Assembly: GCF_002082015.1 (NCBI RefSeq)
Contig: NZ_CP015109.1
Coordinates: 706,134 to 770,133 of the forward strand
Reading direction: 5' to 3'
DNA from: Sporosarcina ureae
GTDB taxonomy: Bacteria > Bacillota > Bacilli > Bacillales_A > Planococcaceae
Length of the DNA stretch: 64,000 nt
The position numbers were made by a program, and so were the translations under genes. The notes beneath the pieces were generated by a model. That model was not told where the DNA came from. It ran no database searches and saw nothing but the letters and a program-made list of their open reading frames with translations. Numbering within the stretch: position 1 is the stretch's first letter; every line of letters begins with the position of its first letter. Positions 43,852 to 51,909 of this stretch are shown here, piece after piece.

Positions 43852-44325
43852 TCACCCTCTCATAGAACGGCGGATGAAGAAACAAACCAACGAATGAGAA
43901 AAGGCAATAAATATAGTGATGGTGAAAAGATTACTCGCAATCAATGAATTAGAGTCAAGGGGTATATTACAAAGCGCAGGATTTTTCAACACTGCACCAA
44001 GCATCATACCCATGACACCTCCTATCACGCCGTTATATAGACCATTTAATGAAGCTGGTGCTTTAATAAGCGAGCCGAATTGCCAACCGATAAACACTCC
44101 TAGAAATACGGGCAATAAATAAGTAGCGATTTGATCTTCCGGTAACAATAATTCGAAGTACAATGCTGTTGCGAAGGAAGAAATGGACGCAATTGCCATA
44201 CAAATCGTTTTTGTGAATCGGTCGTCAAACAACAATCTTTTTTTCCTCACTACTCGATAGTTGACTAATATTTCACCAACACACCACATCAACAGCAAGA
44301 TGATAAGTAGCATAGCCCCCTTCAC
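43852..44325 (-). CDS. mnxB: membrane protein MnxB
   Basis: A 157-residue protein with about four helices, for example LLIILLLMWCVGEIL, and a glycine-rich repeat GLYNGVIGGVMGMMLGAVLK. The same G-x-x-G-x-x-x-x-x-G text occurs in MnxA, so the two are likely paralogous halves of one membrane assembly. It overlaps mnxA by four bases. Its biochemical role in manganese oxidation is not known. Identity rests on gene order and size. Confidence 0.85.
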   Translation of the reverse strand: MKGAMLLIILLLMWCVGEILVNYRVVRKKRLLFDDRFTKTICMAIASISSFATALYFELLLPEDQIATYLLPVFLGVFIGWQFGSLIKAPASLNGLYNGVIGGVMGMMLGAVLKNPALCNIPLDSNSLIASNLFTITIFIAFSHSLVCFFIRRSMRG

Positions 44326-44741
44326 GCCCTTTTAATAGAAATGAACAAAACACCTAAACTACCGATGAAGAAAGCATGTAGAAACCAGATAAACAGCATT
44401 TGCATCTCCAAAACCGTTCCAATCATTGGTGCCATTAGCCCGACAATCAGACCATTTGTCAAACCAGTCACAAACGTCTGATAATCAATCAACAAGCCAA
44501 ACCAAGCTCCAACTGCTCCTCCGATAATTGCCGAGAGTAATGTAATATACGTAAAGTGAAACGGCATATGCGTGATTAATATGATTCCAAACAATAAAGC
44601 AGCCATCCCGCCCATAACCATGCTCATATTCATACCTAAATGAAAACCAATCAATTTCCTCATTTTTCGAATGTACATATAAAAGCCAATGATCAAACAG
44701 ATGTCTGCATACAATAAAAACAGCAAGATCGACTGTTCCAT
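44322..44741 (-). CDS. mnxA: membrane protein MnxA
   Basis: A 139-residue protein with four helices and the repeat SAIIGGAVGAWFGLLIDYQT then GLTNGLIVGLMAPMIGTVLE. It is the first gene of the mnx operon. GAGGTGA precedes the ATG, and a sigma-K-like promoter lies just before that. No function has been shown for MnxA. The second half aligns with MnxB. Confidence 0.85.
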   Translation of the reverse strand: MEQSILLFLLYADICLIIGFYMYIRKMRKLIGFHLGMNMSMVMGGMAALLFGIILITHMPFHFTYITLLSAIIGGAVGAWFGLLIDYQTFVTGLTNGLIVGLMAPMIGTVLEMQMLFIWFLHAFFIGSLGVLFISIKRA

Positions 44742-44755
44742 AGGTCACCTCGAAA

Positions 44756-44783
44756 TAGCATATGGAAGAATTGAGACAAATGT
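44756..44783 (-). promoter_or_regulatory. sigma-K-type promoter of the mnx operon
   Basis: On the minus strand AC, then 17 bases, then CATATGCTA (44756-44764), fitting the AC-N16/17-CATANNNTA consensus of sigma-K. The mnx operon of Bacillus SG-1 is also transcribed late by the mother cell. The expected start of transcription would fall inside the ribosome site GAGGTGA at 44745-44751, so the leader would be very short. Confidence 0.7.
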
Positions 44784-44871
44784 AACTTGTCTGTCAAATA
44801 TTAGGGGGAATTGGGCTGCATCCTTTTAATTCCACTATTTAGTAAACAATAAGCGAAGATTTCACTGCCGA

Positions 44872-44968
44872 TTACTCATCACACAAATATCATGCGAACT
44901 CGCTTCACGTTTGGTACACTTAGAGATGTAGTAATTTTAATAAGGGAAGTGTTTTTATGGTTGGACGT
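44872..44968 (+). repeat. direct repeat copy, right of the mnx block (SEC-C gene leader)
   Basis: It contains the 20 bases ACACAAATATCATGCGAACT (44881-44900) identical to 36809-36828, then TGGTACACT, a likely extended -10, and GGGAAGTG, the ribosome site of the SEC-C gene. Confidence 0.6.
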
Positions 44969-45931
44969 AACGATCCATGTCCATGTGGCAGTGGCAAGAA
45001 ATATAAAAAGTGTTGTGAACGAAAAGATGCGGTGACAGTTGAAGATTTATTGACTGATGAAATGGAGCACTTATTGCAAACGTTTTATGATATTCATCCA
45101 GAGCGACCTGATGTACCGGCGTTCGTGGAATTCGCAAATACATGGAAGTCTTCACTAAATAGTTATTTACCACAAGAAATGATTGAAACGATTGCACTTG
45201 ACGAATTCTTCTTTCATCAGCGGAGAGATATTTGGGACGACTATTTGGCAAAGCAGAAAAAGAAGCATATTCGCCCATCTATTCTGGAACTACTTGATAG
45301 ATGGTCAGAGCCGCGAGTTTTTGTTGGTGAAGTAACCGCTGTCGGAGATACATATTTAACAGCTACAAGTATTCTGGGTGATGAAACAATAGAATTGTGG
45401 AAAGAAAGTGATAAGCCTGTTCCCGTTGGTGTGCACTTCTATTGCTTCATACTTTCCGATGGGACGTCTGAAGGTAATTATCTAGCAGTTTCAAGTTTAA
45501 TTTTCTTCCCGACTGATCATTCGGAAGCAATTAAAAAGTTTGCTAAATCACTTGCGGATACAGAAAATCCTTCTCTAAAAGACTCGATCATGGAATTCTG
45601 GATTGCGCTTGGAGAAAGTGGCTATACCGGAGATGAGTTTACGGAATTTGAAGCAGGCGTTATCGAGTCAGCTAATGAATTTTTAATGCAACATAACCGA
45701 GAATCGAAAGCGTTACTGGAAGTGCTCGAAGACTTCTTAGTAGATGAGCAGCCAAAAGCGCGTAAGAAACTCGCCATCGCGGCAGGTGCAATCCGCTATG
45801 GACAAGAGAATACATTTTTCGAACCACTTGATATGACATTAAAAGAAATTGCAGAAGCGTTTGATGTTTCTACTTCTTCTATGAGTAAATATGCGAAAGA
45901 TCTAGCGGAATATGCTCGCGACAAAAATTAA
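44957..45931 (+). CDS. SEC-C motif protein with C-terminal HTH
   Basis: A 324-residue protein that opens with the zinc-binding SEC-C motif GRNDPCPCGSGKKYKKCC. A long helical region with TSILGDETIELWKES follows, and the last 30 residues read MTLKEIAEAFDVSTSSMSKY, a helix-turn-helix. SEC-C motifs occur at the tail of SecA and in proteins that bind ribosomes or nucleic acid. The combination with an HTH suggests a nucleic-acid-linked role, not yet known. GGGAAGTG lies before the ATG. It is followed by yfkAB, 21 bases away, probably in one operon. Confidence 0.88.
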   Translation: MVGRNDPCPCGSGKKYKKCCERKDAVTVEDLLTDEMEHLLQTFYDIHPERPDVPAFVEFANTWKSSLNSYLPQEMIETIALDEFFFHQRRDIWDDYLAKQKKKHIRPSILELLDRWSEPRVFVGEVTAVGDTYLTATSILGDETIELWKESDKPVPVGVHFYCFILSDGTSEGNYLAVSSLIFFPTDHSEAIKKFAKSLADTENPSLKDSIMEFWIALGESGYTGDEFTEFEAGVIESANEFLMQHNRESKALLEVLEDFLVDEQPKARKKLAIAAGAIRYGQENTFFEPLDMTLKEIAEAFDVSTSSMSKYAKDLAEYARDKN

Positions 45932-45952
45932 TTGATATAAGGAGTTACGAAC

Positions 45953-47056
45953 ATGGTACTATCACATTCCCGTTTATCAGATGCATGGGAAGCGTATGAA
46001 GATGTAGACTTGCACGGTAAACAAATTCTGTCGAGTATTGAATTCACGACGACCTATTTATGCAATATGCGTTGTGAACATTGCGCGGTTGGATATATGC
46101 TACAACCGAAAGATCCACAAGCATTACCGATTGAGCTGTTGTTACAGAAATTGGATGAGATCCCCCACTTGCGGACGATTAGCTTAACAGGTGGCGAGCC
46201 GATGTTTTCGAAGAAATCTGTTGAGCAGTATGTCGTACCGTTATTGCAGTATGCACATGCGCGCGGAGTTCAGACGCAGATGAATTCAAACCTAACTATG
46301 CCTATTGAACGGTATGAAGTAATTGCACCGTATTTGAATGTCCTGCATATTTCACATAACTGGGGTACAGTGGATGATTTCATAGACGGTGGGTTCGCTC
46401 GGATGGAACGCAAGCCGCCACGTGAACGTCGTGCAGCACAATTCGCTCGAATGATCGAAAACAGCCGCGCGCTATCGGAAATGGGTGTCATGGTTTCAGC
46501 GGAAACGATGCTGAACCGCAGAACATTACCTCATTTACAGACGATTCACGAACAAATCGTCCATGAGATGAAATGCGGACGGCACGAAATACACCCTATG
46601 TACCCTAGCGATTTTGCATCCTCACTAGATGTGTTAACTTTAGACGAAACACGTACAGCAATGCTCGATTTGCTGTCATATCGTAATCCACAAACTTGGA
46701 TGTTGTTTGGTACATTGCCATTTTATCATTGCAGTAATGACGCGAGAGACCATGAATTATTCGCTAAACTTGCAGCAAGTGAAAATGTCACAGTACGGAA
46801 TGATCCAGATGGACGGTCCCGGTTGAATGTCAATATGTTTACCGGTGACGTGATCGTAACAGATTTTGGAGATGTCCCCCCACTAGGGAATATTCAAACC
46901 GATCATTTGACCGATTTATACGATAAATGGCAACAACACGCGCTAGCGAAAAGCGTGAGTTGTCACTGTCCTGCAGTGCGTTGTCTCGGACCCAATTTAC
47001 TCGTTAAAGATGCTTATTATCAAAATATAGATTTTTTGAAGCGACAGCAAAGATAA
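45953..47056 (+). CDS. yfkAB: radical SAM protein YfkAB
   Basis: A 367-residue radical-SAM protein. The iron-sulfur motif is CNMRCEHC (Cys-x3-Cys-x2-Cys), followed by TGGEPMFS. The C-terminus has the defining CxCxxxxC motif in CHCPAVRC, an auxiliary-cluster site. In Bacillus subtilis the gene is split into yfkA and yfkB; here it is one intact frame. The reaction is unknown. AAGGAG-type bases stand before the ATG. It ends at a terminator shared with the convergent NlpA lipoprotein gene. Confidence 0.93.
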   Translation: MVLSHSRLSDAWEAYEDVDLHGKQILSSIEFTTTYLCNMRCEHCAVGYMLQPKDPQALPIELLLQKLDEIPHLRTISLTGGEPMFSKKSVEQYVVPLLQYAHARGVQTQMNSNLTMPIERYEVIAPYLNVLHISHNWGTVDDFIDGGFARMERKPPRERRAAQFARMIENSRALSEMGVMVSAETMLNRRTLPHLQTIHEQIVHEMKCGRHEIHPMYPSDFASSLDVLTLDETRTAMLDLLSYRNPQTWMLFGTLPFYHCSNDARDHELFAKLAASENVTVRNDPDGRSRLNVNMFTGDVIVTDFGDVPPLGNIQTDHLTDLYDKWQQHALAKSVSCHCPAVRCLGPNLLVKDAYYQNIDFLKRQQR

Positions 47057-47068
47057 GTAAGATGAAAA

Positions 47069-47105
47069 AACCACGTAGGGCTCATAGTTGAGTCCATACG
47101 TGGTT
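47069..47105. terminator. bidirectional terminator
   Basis: AACCACGTA pairs with TACGTGGTT, with A- and T-runs on the two sides, between convergent yfkAB and the NlpA lipoprotein gene. Confidence 0.87.
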
Positions 47106-47106
47106 T

Positions 47107-47898
47107 TCATTTTCCAAAGCCTTGGAAATGTTCTTCGATTGCTTCTTGGAATTTCTCTGATGCGACAGCTTCTTTAATCGCTACGGCAAAATCCTTTTCA
47201 CGATCTTCTTCTTTGACCGCAACAATATATTGCAATTCTTCACCAAGCTGTTCATGCGCAAGGGCGTCTTCCAATTCCATTTCATTGACCATGACATAGT
47301 TGTCTGGAATAATCGCCAAATCACCACTTGCCATGGATGGAATTAGTTGGGCAATCAAGATAGGTTGGATATTCAGGTTTTTTGGATTACTCTCAATGTG
47401 CTTTTCTGTAACCGCATAAGTTGAGACGCCTGGATCTAACGAAATTAACCCCTGCTGTTCAAGGAAGCGTAATGCTCGAGCCGTACCGAGTTCATCATTC
47501 GGAATGGTAATCCATGAACCATTAGGTATATCATCCATCGATGTCAACGAGTTGGAGTACAAGCCAAGACCAACGCTTGGAACTTCTGTCAAAGCAACTA
47601 TAGGCAAATCATATTCTTCGTTAAACTGATTGAGACTAATTTGTTGTTGGTTCATGTTGGCATCTATTTTGCCATCAGCCAGATCTTTATTCGGCTCAAT
47701 TAAATCCACATATGATTCGACTTCTACATTGTAACCTTGTTCTTCAAGTGCCGGTTTTAGTGCCTGATCGATGACTTTTGAATAAATTCCTGCTGTTGTA
47801 CCCATTTTTATCGTTTCATTGCTGCCTGTCGGACTGCATGCTGTTAATAACAATCCAACGATCATCATCAGACCGAGTACTTTCATTTTCATCTTCAT
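47107..47898 (-). CDS. NlpA/MetQ-family substrate-binding lipoprotein
   Basis: A 263-residue lipoprotein. The lipobox is LLLTACSP. The domain has IKMGTTAGIYSKVIDQALKP, DANMNQQQISLNQF and LAIIPDNYVMVNEM, as in MetQ. MetQ binds methionine for the MetNI ABC importer, but neither metN nor metI is near and no S-box leader precedes it. It could bind another small molecule. The stop is close to a shared terminator. Confidence 0.87.
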   Translation of the reverse strand: MKMKMKVLGLMMIVGLLLTACSPTGSNETIKMGTTAGIYSKVIDQALKPALEEQGYNVEVESYVDLIEPNKDLADGKIDANMNQQQISLNQFNEEYDLPIVALTEVPSVGLGLYSNSLTSMDDIPNGSWITIPNDELGTARALRFLEQQGLISLDPGVSTYAVTEKHIESNPKNLNIQPILIAQLIPSMASGDLAIIPDNYVMVNEMELEDALAHEQLGEELQYIVAVKEEDREKDFAVAIKEAVASEKFQEAIEEHFQGFGK

Positions 47899-47974
47899 AT
47901 CGTTCCTTTCAAAAAACTGCTATCTTCATCATATTCGCTGTAATTTTCACTGTCAAACCAAATCTTGAAATTAA

Positions 47975-48004
47975 AAAGATGTGCAACATTGTACACATCT
48001 TTTT
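47975..48004 (-). terminator. terminator after the four-helix membrane gene
   Basis: AAAAGATGTG pairs with CACATCTTTT, and the inner CAA/TTG is also complementary. Confidence 0.85.
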
Positions 48005-48019
48005 GCTCGCTATGTAATT

Positions 48020-48460
48020 TTACCAGACTGCCGGTTTTTGTACCATAAGCCAAAGCATCACCATAAGCAATCCAATATAGATCCAAGCAGTGCGTTGCAA
48101 TTTATTGACTACGGCATCCCTGTCATTGCCTGACTCATGGAATTTCTTCAATACAGAGGAAAAACCGGTAGCCAGGAAGAATCCGGACAGCAACATGACG
48201 CCTATTGTGAGAACAACCCACGAAGTGTGCCATGGCCACGGACCAAATAAAATCAGTAGGATACCGGACACAACAAGCACATGGCCTGAATGCATAACGA
48301 GTCGTATAATGACTCGGATAATCGCCAGATAGATATCTTCTGCTTCTGCTTTAGCAGAACGTAGCCGGCGTATTAATGGCAGCAAGAGAAATAAAGGTCC
48401 TACTGAAATTACAGCCGAGACTACGTGTGCAAAGACAATCGCTCCGTAATAAAAGTTCAT
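48020..48460 (-). CDS. four-helix membrane protein (DUF2269-like)
   Basis: A 146-residue protein with helices at IVFAHVVSAVISVGPLFLLL, at SGHVLVVSGILLILFGPWPW, around VVLTIGVMLLSGFFLA, and at IYIGLLMVMLWLM. Two histidines in the first two helices (FAHV and MHSGHV) recall haem- or quinone-binding membrane families such as DUF2269. No activity can be assigned. It follows the ASCH gene with a gap of eight bases, so the two are likely co-transcribed. Confidence 0.75.
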   Translation of the reverse strand: MNFYYGAIVFAHVVSAVISVGPLFLLLPLIRRLRSAKAEAEDIYLAIIRVIIRLVMHSGHVLVVSGILLILFGPWPWHTSWVVLTIGVMLLSGFFLATGFSSVLKKFHESGNDRDAVVNKLQRTAWIYIGLLMVMLWLMVQKPAVW

Positions 48461-48468
48461 TTAAAAGA

Positions 48469-48801
48469 TTATTTCTGAGTTGGGCTGTATTCGTGCACCC
48501 AAACTTTCATTTTAGGAAGCCAAGGCATTTTGTCATGGATCGACAACATCGCCTGTTTATATTCTTCAACTGTTGTATGACCTTCTGATTTGGCGTCTTC
48601 ATCTGTTAGTTCTCCGAGTGTTTGTTCGTATAATTTTTCAATTTTAAACTCTTTACCTTCTAACATCATCGTTTCGCCTGGGTATGCATAGACACCATTA
48701 CGTCTAGTCGCCCACTTTTCACCGTTAAGTACTTTTTGAACATCTTCCGGAATGGTTACGAGTCTTTCTATGGAACATGTTTTTTTCGGATAATTTGTCA
48801 T
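48469..48801 (-). CDS. ASCH-domain protein
   Basis: A 110-residue protein. RLVTIPEDVQKVLNGEKWAT then FKIEKLYEQTLGELTDEDAK and KVWVHEY follow the ASCH fold, a small PUA-like beta barrel that binds RNA or modified nucleosides in some members. It starts 8 bases before a downstream membrane-protein gene. AGGAG precedes the ATG. Function unknown. Confidence 0.8.
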   Translation of the reverse strand: MTNYPKKTCSIERLVTIPEDVQKVLNGEKWATRRNGVYAYPGETMMLEGKEFKIEKLYEQTLGELTDEDAKSEGHTTVEEYKQAMLSIHDKMPWLPKMKVWVHEYSPTQK

Positions 48802-48892
48802 GCTAACACTCCTCTTGATTGGTTAATCTTACTCTTGTACTAGTGTAACCTTTTTCACCACTGAATTACAGCTTTTACTTCCCAATAAAATA

Positions 48893-48916
48893 CCCTCGCC
48901 ACCGGAGTGACGAGGG
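48893..48916 (-). terminator. terminator after the FixH-like lipoprotein gene
   Basis: CCCTCG pairs with CGAGGG, with inner CAC.CGG bases, and the minus strand reads TATTTTATT after it. Confidence 0.8.
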
Positions 48917-48923
48917 ATGGTAC

Positions 48924-49673
48924 TTATTTTACTTCTACTGTATGTTCTTCGTGCTCGTGAATATCTTCATTTTCGATATGGATAATCACTTGATAACTGC
49001 CTGCTTTAGGGAATTGATAATTTGCTGTATATTCACCAGGCTTGGATTCATCCGTATCTACCCATGTAGTTTCTTTGTCTGCAGAGATGATTTCATAACG
49101 GACCTGTGCCTTAATTGCTTCGCCGTCGAGCTGCGCATGCGTCATCAACTCTGTATCTGTCATTGCTTTTGCTTCCTCAGGTTGCATGAAGTTAATAGAA
49201 AGCCCTTCTACTCCATCACCATGTTCATGATGTTGACCTTCTTGTGCGCTTTCGTGTTCGTCCGGTTGCTGAGTAGCTTCTCCAATCTGAATTTGCTTTT
49301 CAGGCATGACGTGCATGCCCCGTGCAGTAACGTGAACTTGCACGTGATACAACCCGTCAGTCTCAAATGTGTTTTCTGCTGAATAAATACCTTCCTTATC
49401 ATTGGTTGTTTCTACATGAATGCTATCTTCTTTCTTGCCTTCTTCCCAAATTTCATACTCTACTTCTGATGCATCATCTACATATTCTTCACCTTGTGTC
49501 ACGAGCGTAGTGATCGTTACCGGTTCATCCACATTTCCTTGTTCAGGTACTGTAAGTTCAACTTCAATTGGTTCAGGTAAAACAGCTTCCGTCGGTACCT
49601 TCTTGTCTTGACCACACCCAGCGAGAATACCAATCATTGCCGTACTCATTACAAACATTCCGAAACGTTTCAT
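48924..49673 (-). CDS. FixH/YtkA-like lipoprotein with His-rich linker
   Basis: A 249-residue lipoprotein. The lipobox is GILAGCGQ. Two related beta domains (IEVELTVPEQGNVDEPVTIT to GLYHVQVHVTARGMHVM; ALNFM-like to YQFPKAGSYQVIIHIENE) are joined by a His-rich linker, HESAQEGQHHEHGDG. YtkA/FixH-type domains are linked to copper delivery for oxidases. The His tract may bind metal. It is divergent from a two-component system whose operon ends with a SCO1 lipoprotein. Confidence 0.85.
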   Translation of the reverse strand: MKRFGMFVMSTAMIGILAGCGQDKKVPTEAVLPEPIEVELTVPEQGNVDEPVTITTLVTQGEEYVDDASEVEYEIWEEGKKEDSIHVETTNDKEGIYSAENTFETDGLYHVQVHVTARGMHVMPEKQIQIGEATQQPDEHESAQEGQHHEHGDGVEGLSINFMQPEEAKAMTDTELMTHAQLDGEAIKAQVRYEIISADKETTWVDTDESKPGEYTANYQFPKAGSYQVIIHIENEDIHEHEEHTVEVK

Positions 49674-49831
49674 CTTTTCATTCTCCTATCTATTCATTTT
49701 ACTGTTATGATTATAAAATATGATTACGAAATTTCAATGAAGTTTCGACAACTTTTTGAAACTTCATGTGGATTTCACATCTTTTCCGGAAAATTGGCGT
49801 ATAGAGATTTTATGAAATGAGGCGTATTGAA

Positions 49832-50509
49832 TTGGGTTACCAATTATTAGTCATTGATGATGAACCGCAAATGCGTGATTTAATTCGAGTGATTCTGGAA
49901 GATGTAGGATATAGCGTATTAGAAGCCAGCGACGGTTTGCAAGCTTTGTCAGTAATTAAGCAACATACTATAGATTTATGCATAGTCGATGTGATGATGC
50001 CCTATATGGATGGCTTCACTTTTGCAGAGGAAATGAAACGCACTTCCTCGATCCCCTTGATTTTTCTATCTGCACGTGGCGAGGAATGGGATAAAGTCCA
50101 AGGGTTAAAGCTTGGTGGAGACGACTATATCGTCAAGCCCTTCTTACCAGGAGAACTTGTGGCGCGTATTGAAGCTGTCTTGCGCAGAACCTACCGTCAT
50201 AATCCTGTTCCACTCGTATTACAAGCAGGTCCCCTAACCATTAATGAAGACTCGTATACCGCACAGCTTAACGGAAAACCTTTAAGTTTAACTTTGAAGG
50301 AGTTCGGCTTGCTATTGTGGCTAGTCAAACATAAAGGACGTGCATACTCCCGTGAACAATTACTTGAATTGGTCTGGGGCGACGATCACCAGAGCAGTGA
50401 GCGTACAATTGATACGCATATCAAAACGCTTCGATTAAAACTAGGAGACGCAGGGAAAATGATTGAGACGGTATGGGGGATCGGCTACAAATTAGAGGAC
50501 TCTGAATGA
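49832..50509 (+). CDS. OmpR-family response regulator
   Basis: A 225-residue regulator (from TTG 49832) with receiver residues DDEPQMRDLI, Asp in CIVDVMMPYMDG and Lys in YIVKPFLPGEL, and a winged helix ending with RTIDTHIKTLRLKLGD. ATG 49817 is also possible, but the only ribosome-site-like text (GAGG) lies after it. It overlaps the histidine kinase by four bases. The gene cluster suggests control of copper or respiratory proteins. Confidence 0.9.
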   Translation: MGYQLLVIDDEPQMRDLIRVILEDVGYSVLEASDGLQALSVIKQHTIDLCIVDVMMPYMDGFTFAEEMKRTSSIPLIFLSARGEEWDKVQGLKLGGDDYIVKPFLPGELVARIEAVLRRTYRHNPVPLVLQAGPLTINEDSYTAQLNGKPLSLTLKEFGLLLWLVKHKGRAYSREQLLELVWGDDHQSSERTIDTHIKTLRLKLGDAGKMIETVWGIGYKLEDSE

Positions 50510-51909
50510 ATAATTTGAATCTAAGCAAAAAGATGTTGATTGTATTTTTAGGTAGCATCACCTGCACCATATTATTCTCATTTTTCTTTATTCACTACTT
50601 GTATACCGATTTATATAAAGAACAGATTAAAGAGTCTATCATGTATCAGGGAAATCGAACCGCTTCTCACTATCATTACGGCGAGCTAAGTGATTCGATC
50701 ATCGAAAAGATTCAATGGTATAACATCGTCTCGGAATATGAAATCATCGTCGTGGATCGTCTGGATGATCTAACTTCCTATTTCCCTTATCAGATTGATT
50801 ATCAATCACTCATTAATGAAAGCGACGAGAAGATACTAGAAACGGGTAAGCCTGTTATGAAAGAAGGCTATGTGGATGAATTGAAACGGGAAATCTTTGG
50901 TGGAATTTTCCCTATTAAAGGCGAAAATGGACTAATTGGTTTTATTTATATTTATGTTCCGCTCGCTGCGATCCAAGATGTTTTTCATGACAGTCTTCCA
51001 ATCATGTTACTTGTAGGCAGTATTTTCTTTATGGTTCTTTTTTTAATTTTGCAACGTGTATGGCGTTCGTTGTTTGAGCCGTTACAAACATTGCAGACCT
51101 ATTCGGCAGAAGTGTCTAAAGGCGATTATTCAAACCGACTCAATACAGGACGGAAAGACGAGATTGGTAAACTGGCCACTGCATTCGATACAATGAGCCG
51201 TTCTCTTGAAGAACAAGATCAGCGCAAGAAAGATTTTACGTCAAATATTGTACATGAGCTCAGGACACCTTTGACGTATATTAGCGGCTACGCACAACTT
51301 TCACGCGATAAAATTGATTCGTCTCCTGATGATGTAAAACACTACTTATCGACCATCGAGAAAGAAACAGAACGCCTGAAGAAGCTCATACATGATCTAG
51401 TCGAGTTGAATCATTTAGAGCAAGATATATATACACTCGAAACGGAACCGATTGCAATTGCACAATTACTATTGGATACATTGGAATTATTTGCGATACG
51501 ATTACAAGGTAAAAATATTCAATTGCACACATCGATTGATGAAGAATTGATTTTGGAAGGTGATCCTAAACGATTGCAACAAGTCTTTTATAATACGATC
51601 GATAATGCCGTAAAATATGCAGAGCAATTCATTTCTGTTCATCTCACAGCCAGTAAACAAGGTGTACAATACCGTATTGCGAATGACGGAGTAACCATCG
51701 GAGACAAGGACGTAGAGCGAATCGGAGAACGTTTTTTCCGTACCGATAAAGCACGAACTCGCACAACTGGCGGTACTGGACTCGGTCTATCAATAGTCAA
51801 AGAAATTGTCCGGTTACACACAGGTACATTTACAATTTCCAATGAAACAACAGAAACTATTGTGGTAATTGAATTACCGGAGCAAATGCAAAGGAGTGAA
51901 AGCAGTTGA
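50506..51909 (+). CDS. sensor histidine kinase
   Basis: A 467-residue membrane kinase. Helices near residues 9-28 and 165-184 bracket an extracytoplasmic sensor. A HAMP domain (LQTYSAEVSKGDYSNR), the H-box VHELRTPLTYISGYAQ, the N-box YNTIDNAVKY and the G-box GGTGLGLSIVKEIV follow. It overlaps the regulator at its start and the SCO1 gene at its end, each by four bases, so the three are translationally coupled. Confidence 0.93.
   Translation: MNNLNLSKKMLIVFLGSITCTILFSFFFIHYLYTDLYKEQIKESIMYQGNRTASHYHYGELSDSIIEKIQWYNIVSEYEIIVVDRLDDLTSYFPYQIDYQSLINESDEKILETGKPVMKEGYVDELKREIFGGIFPIKGENGLIGFIYIYVPLAAIQDVFHDSLPIMLLVGSIFFMVLFLILQRVWRSLFEPLQTLQTYSAEVSKGDYSNRLNTGRKDEIGKLATAFDTMSRSLEEQDQRKKDFTSNIVHELRTPLTYISGYAQLSRDKIDSSPDDVKHYLSTIEKETERLKKLIHDLVELNHLEQDIYTLETEPIAIAQLLLDTLELFAIRLQGKNIQLHTSIDEELILEGDPKRLQQVFYNTIDNAVKYAEQFISVHLTASKQGVQYRIANDGVTIGDKDVERIGERFFRTDKARTRTTGGTGLGLSIVKEIVRLHTGTFTISNETTETIVVIELPEQMQRSESS

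Noticed and set aside
44881..44920. LexA-type box in the repeat (CGAAC ... GTTTG)
   Set aside because: The half-sites are nine bases apart; the Bacillus LexA box has four, so it does not fit.
47899..48019. S-box riboswitch before the NlpA lipoprotein gene
   Set aside because: The gap holds a terminator of the upstream gene and is too short; S-box core text is absent.
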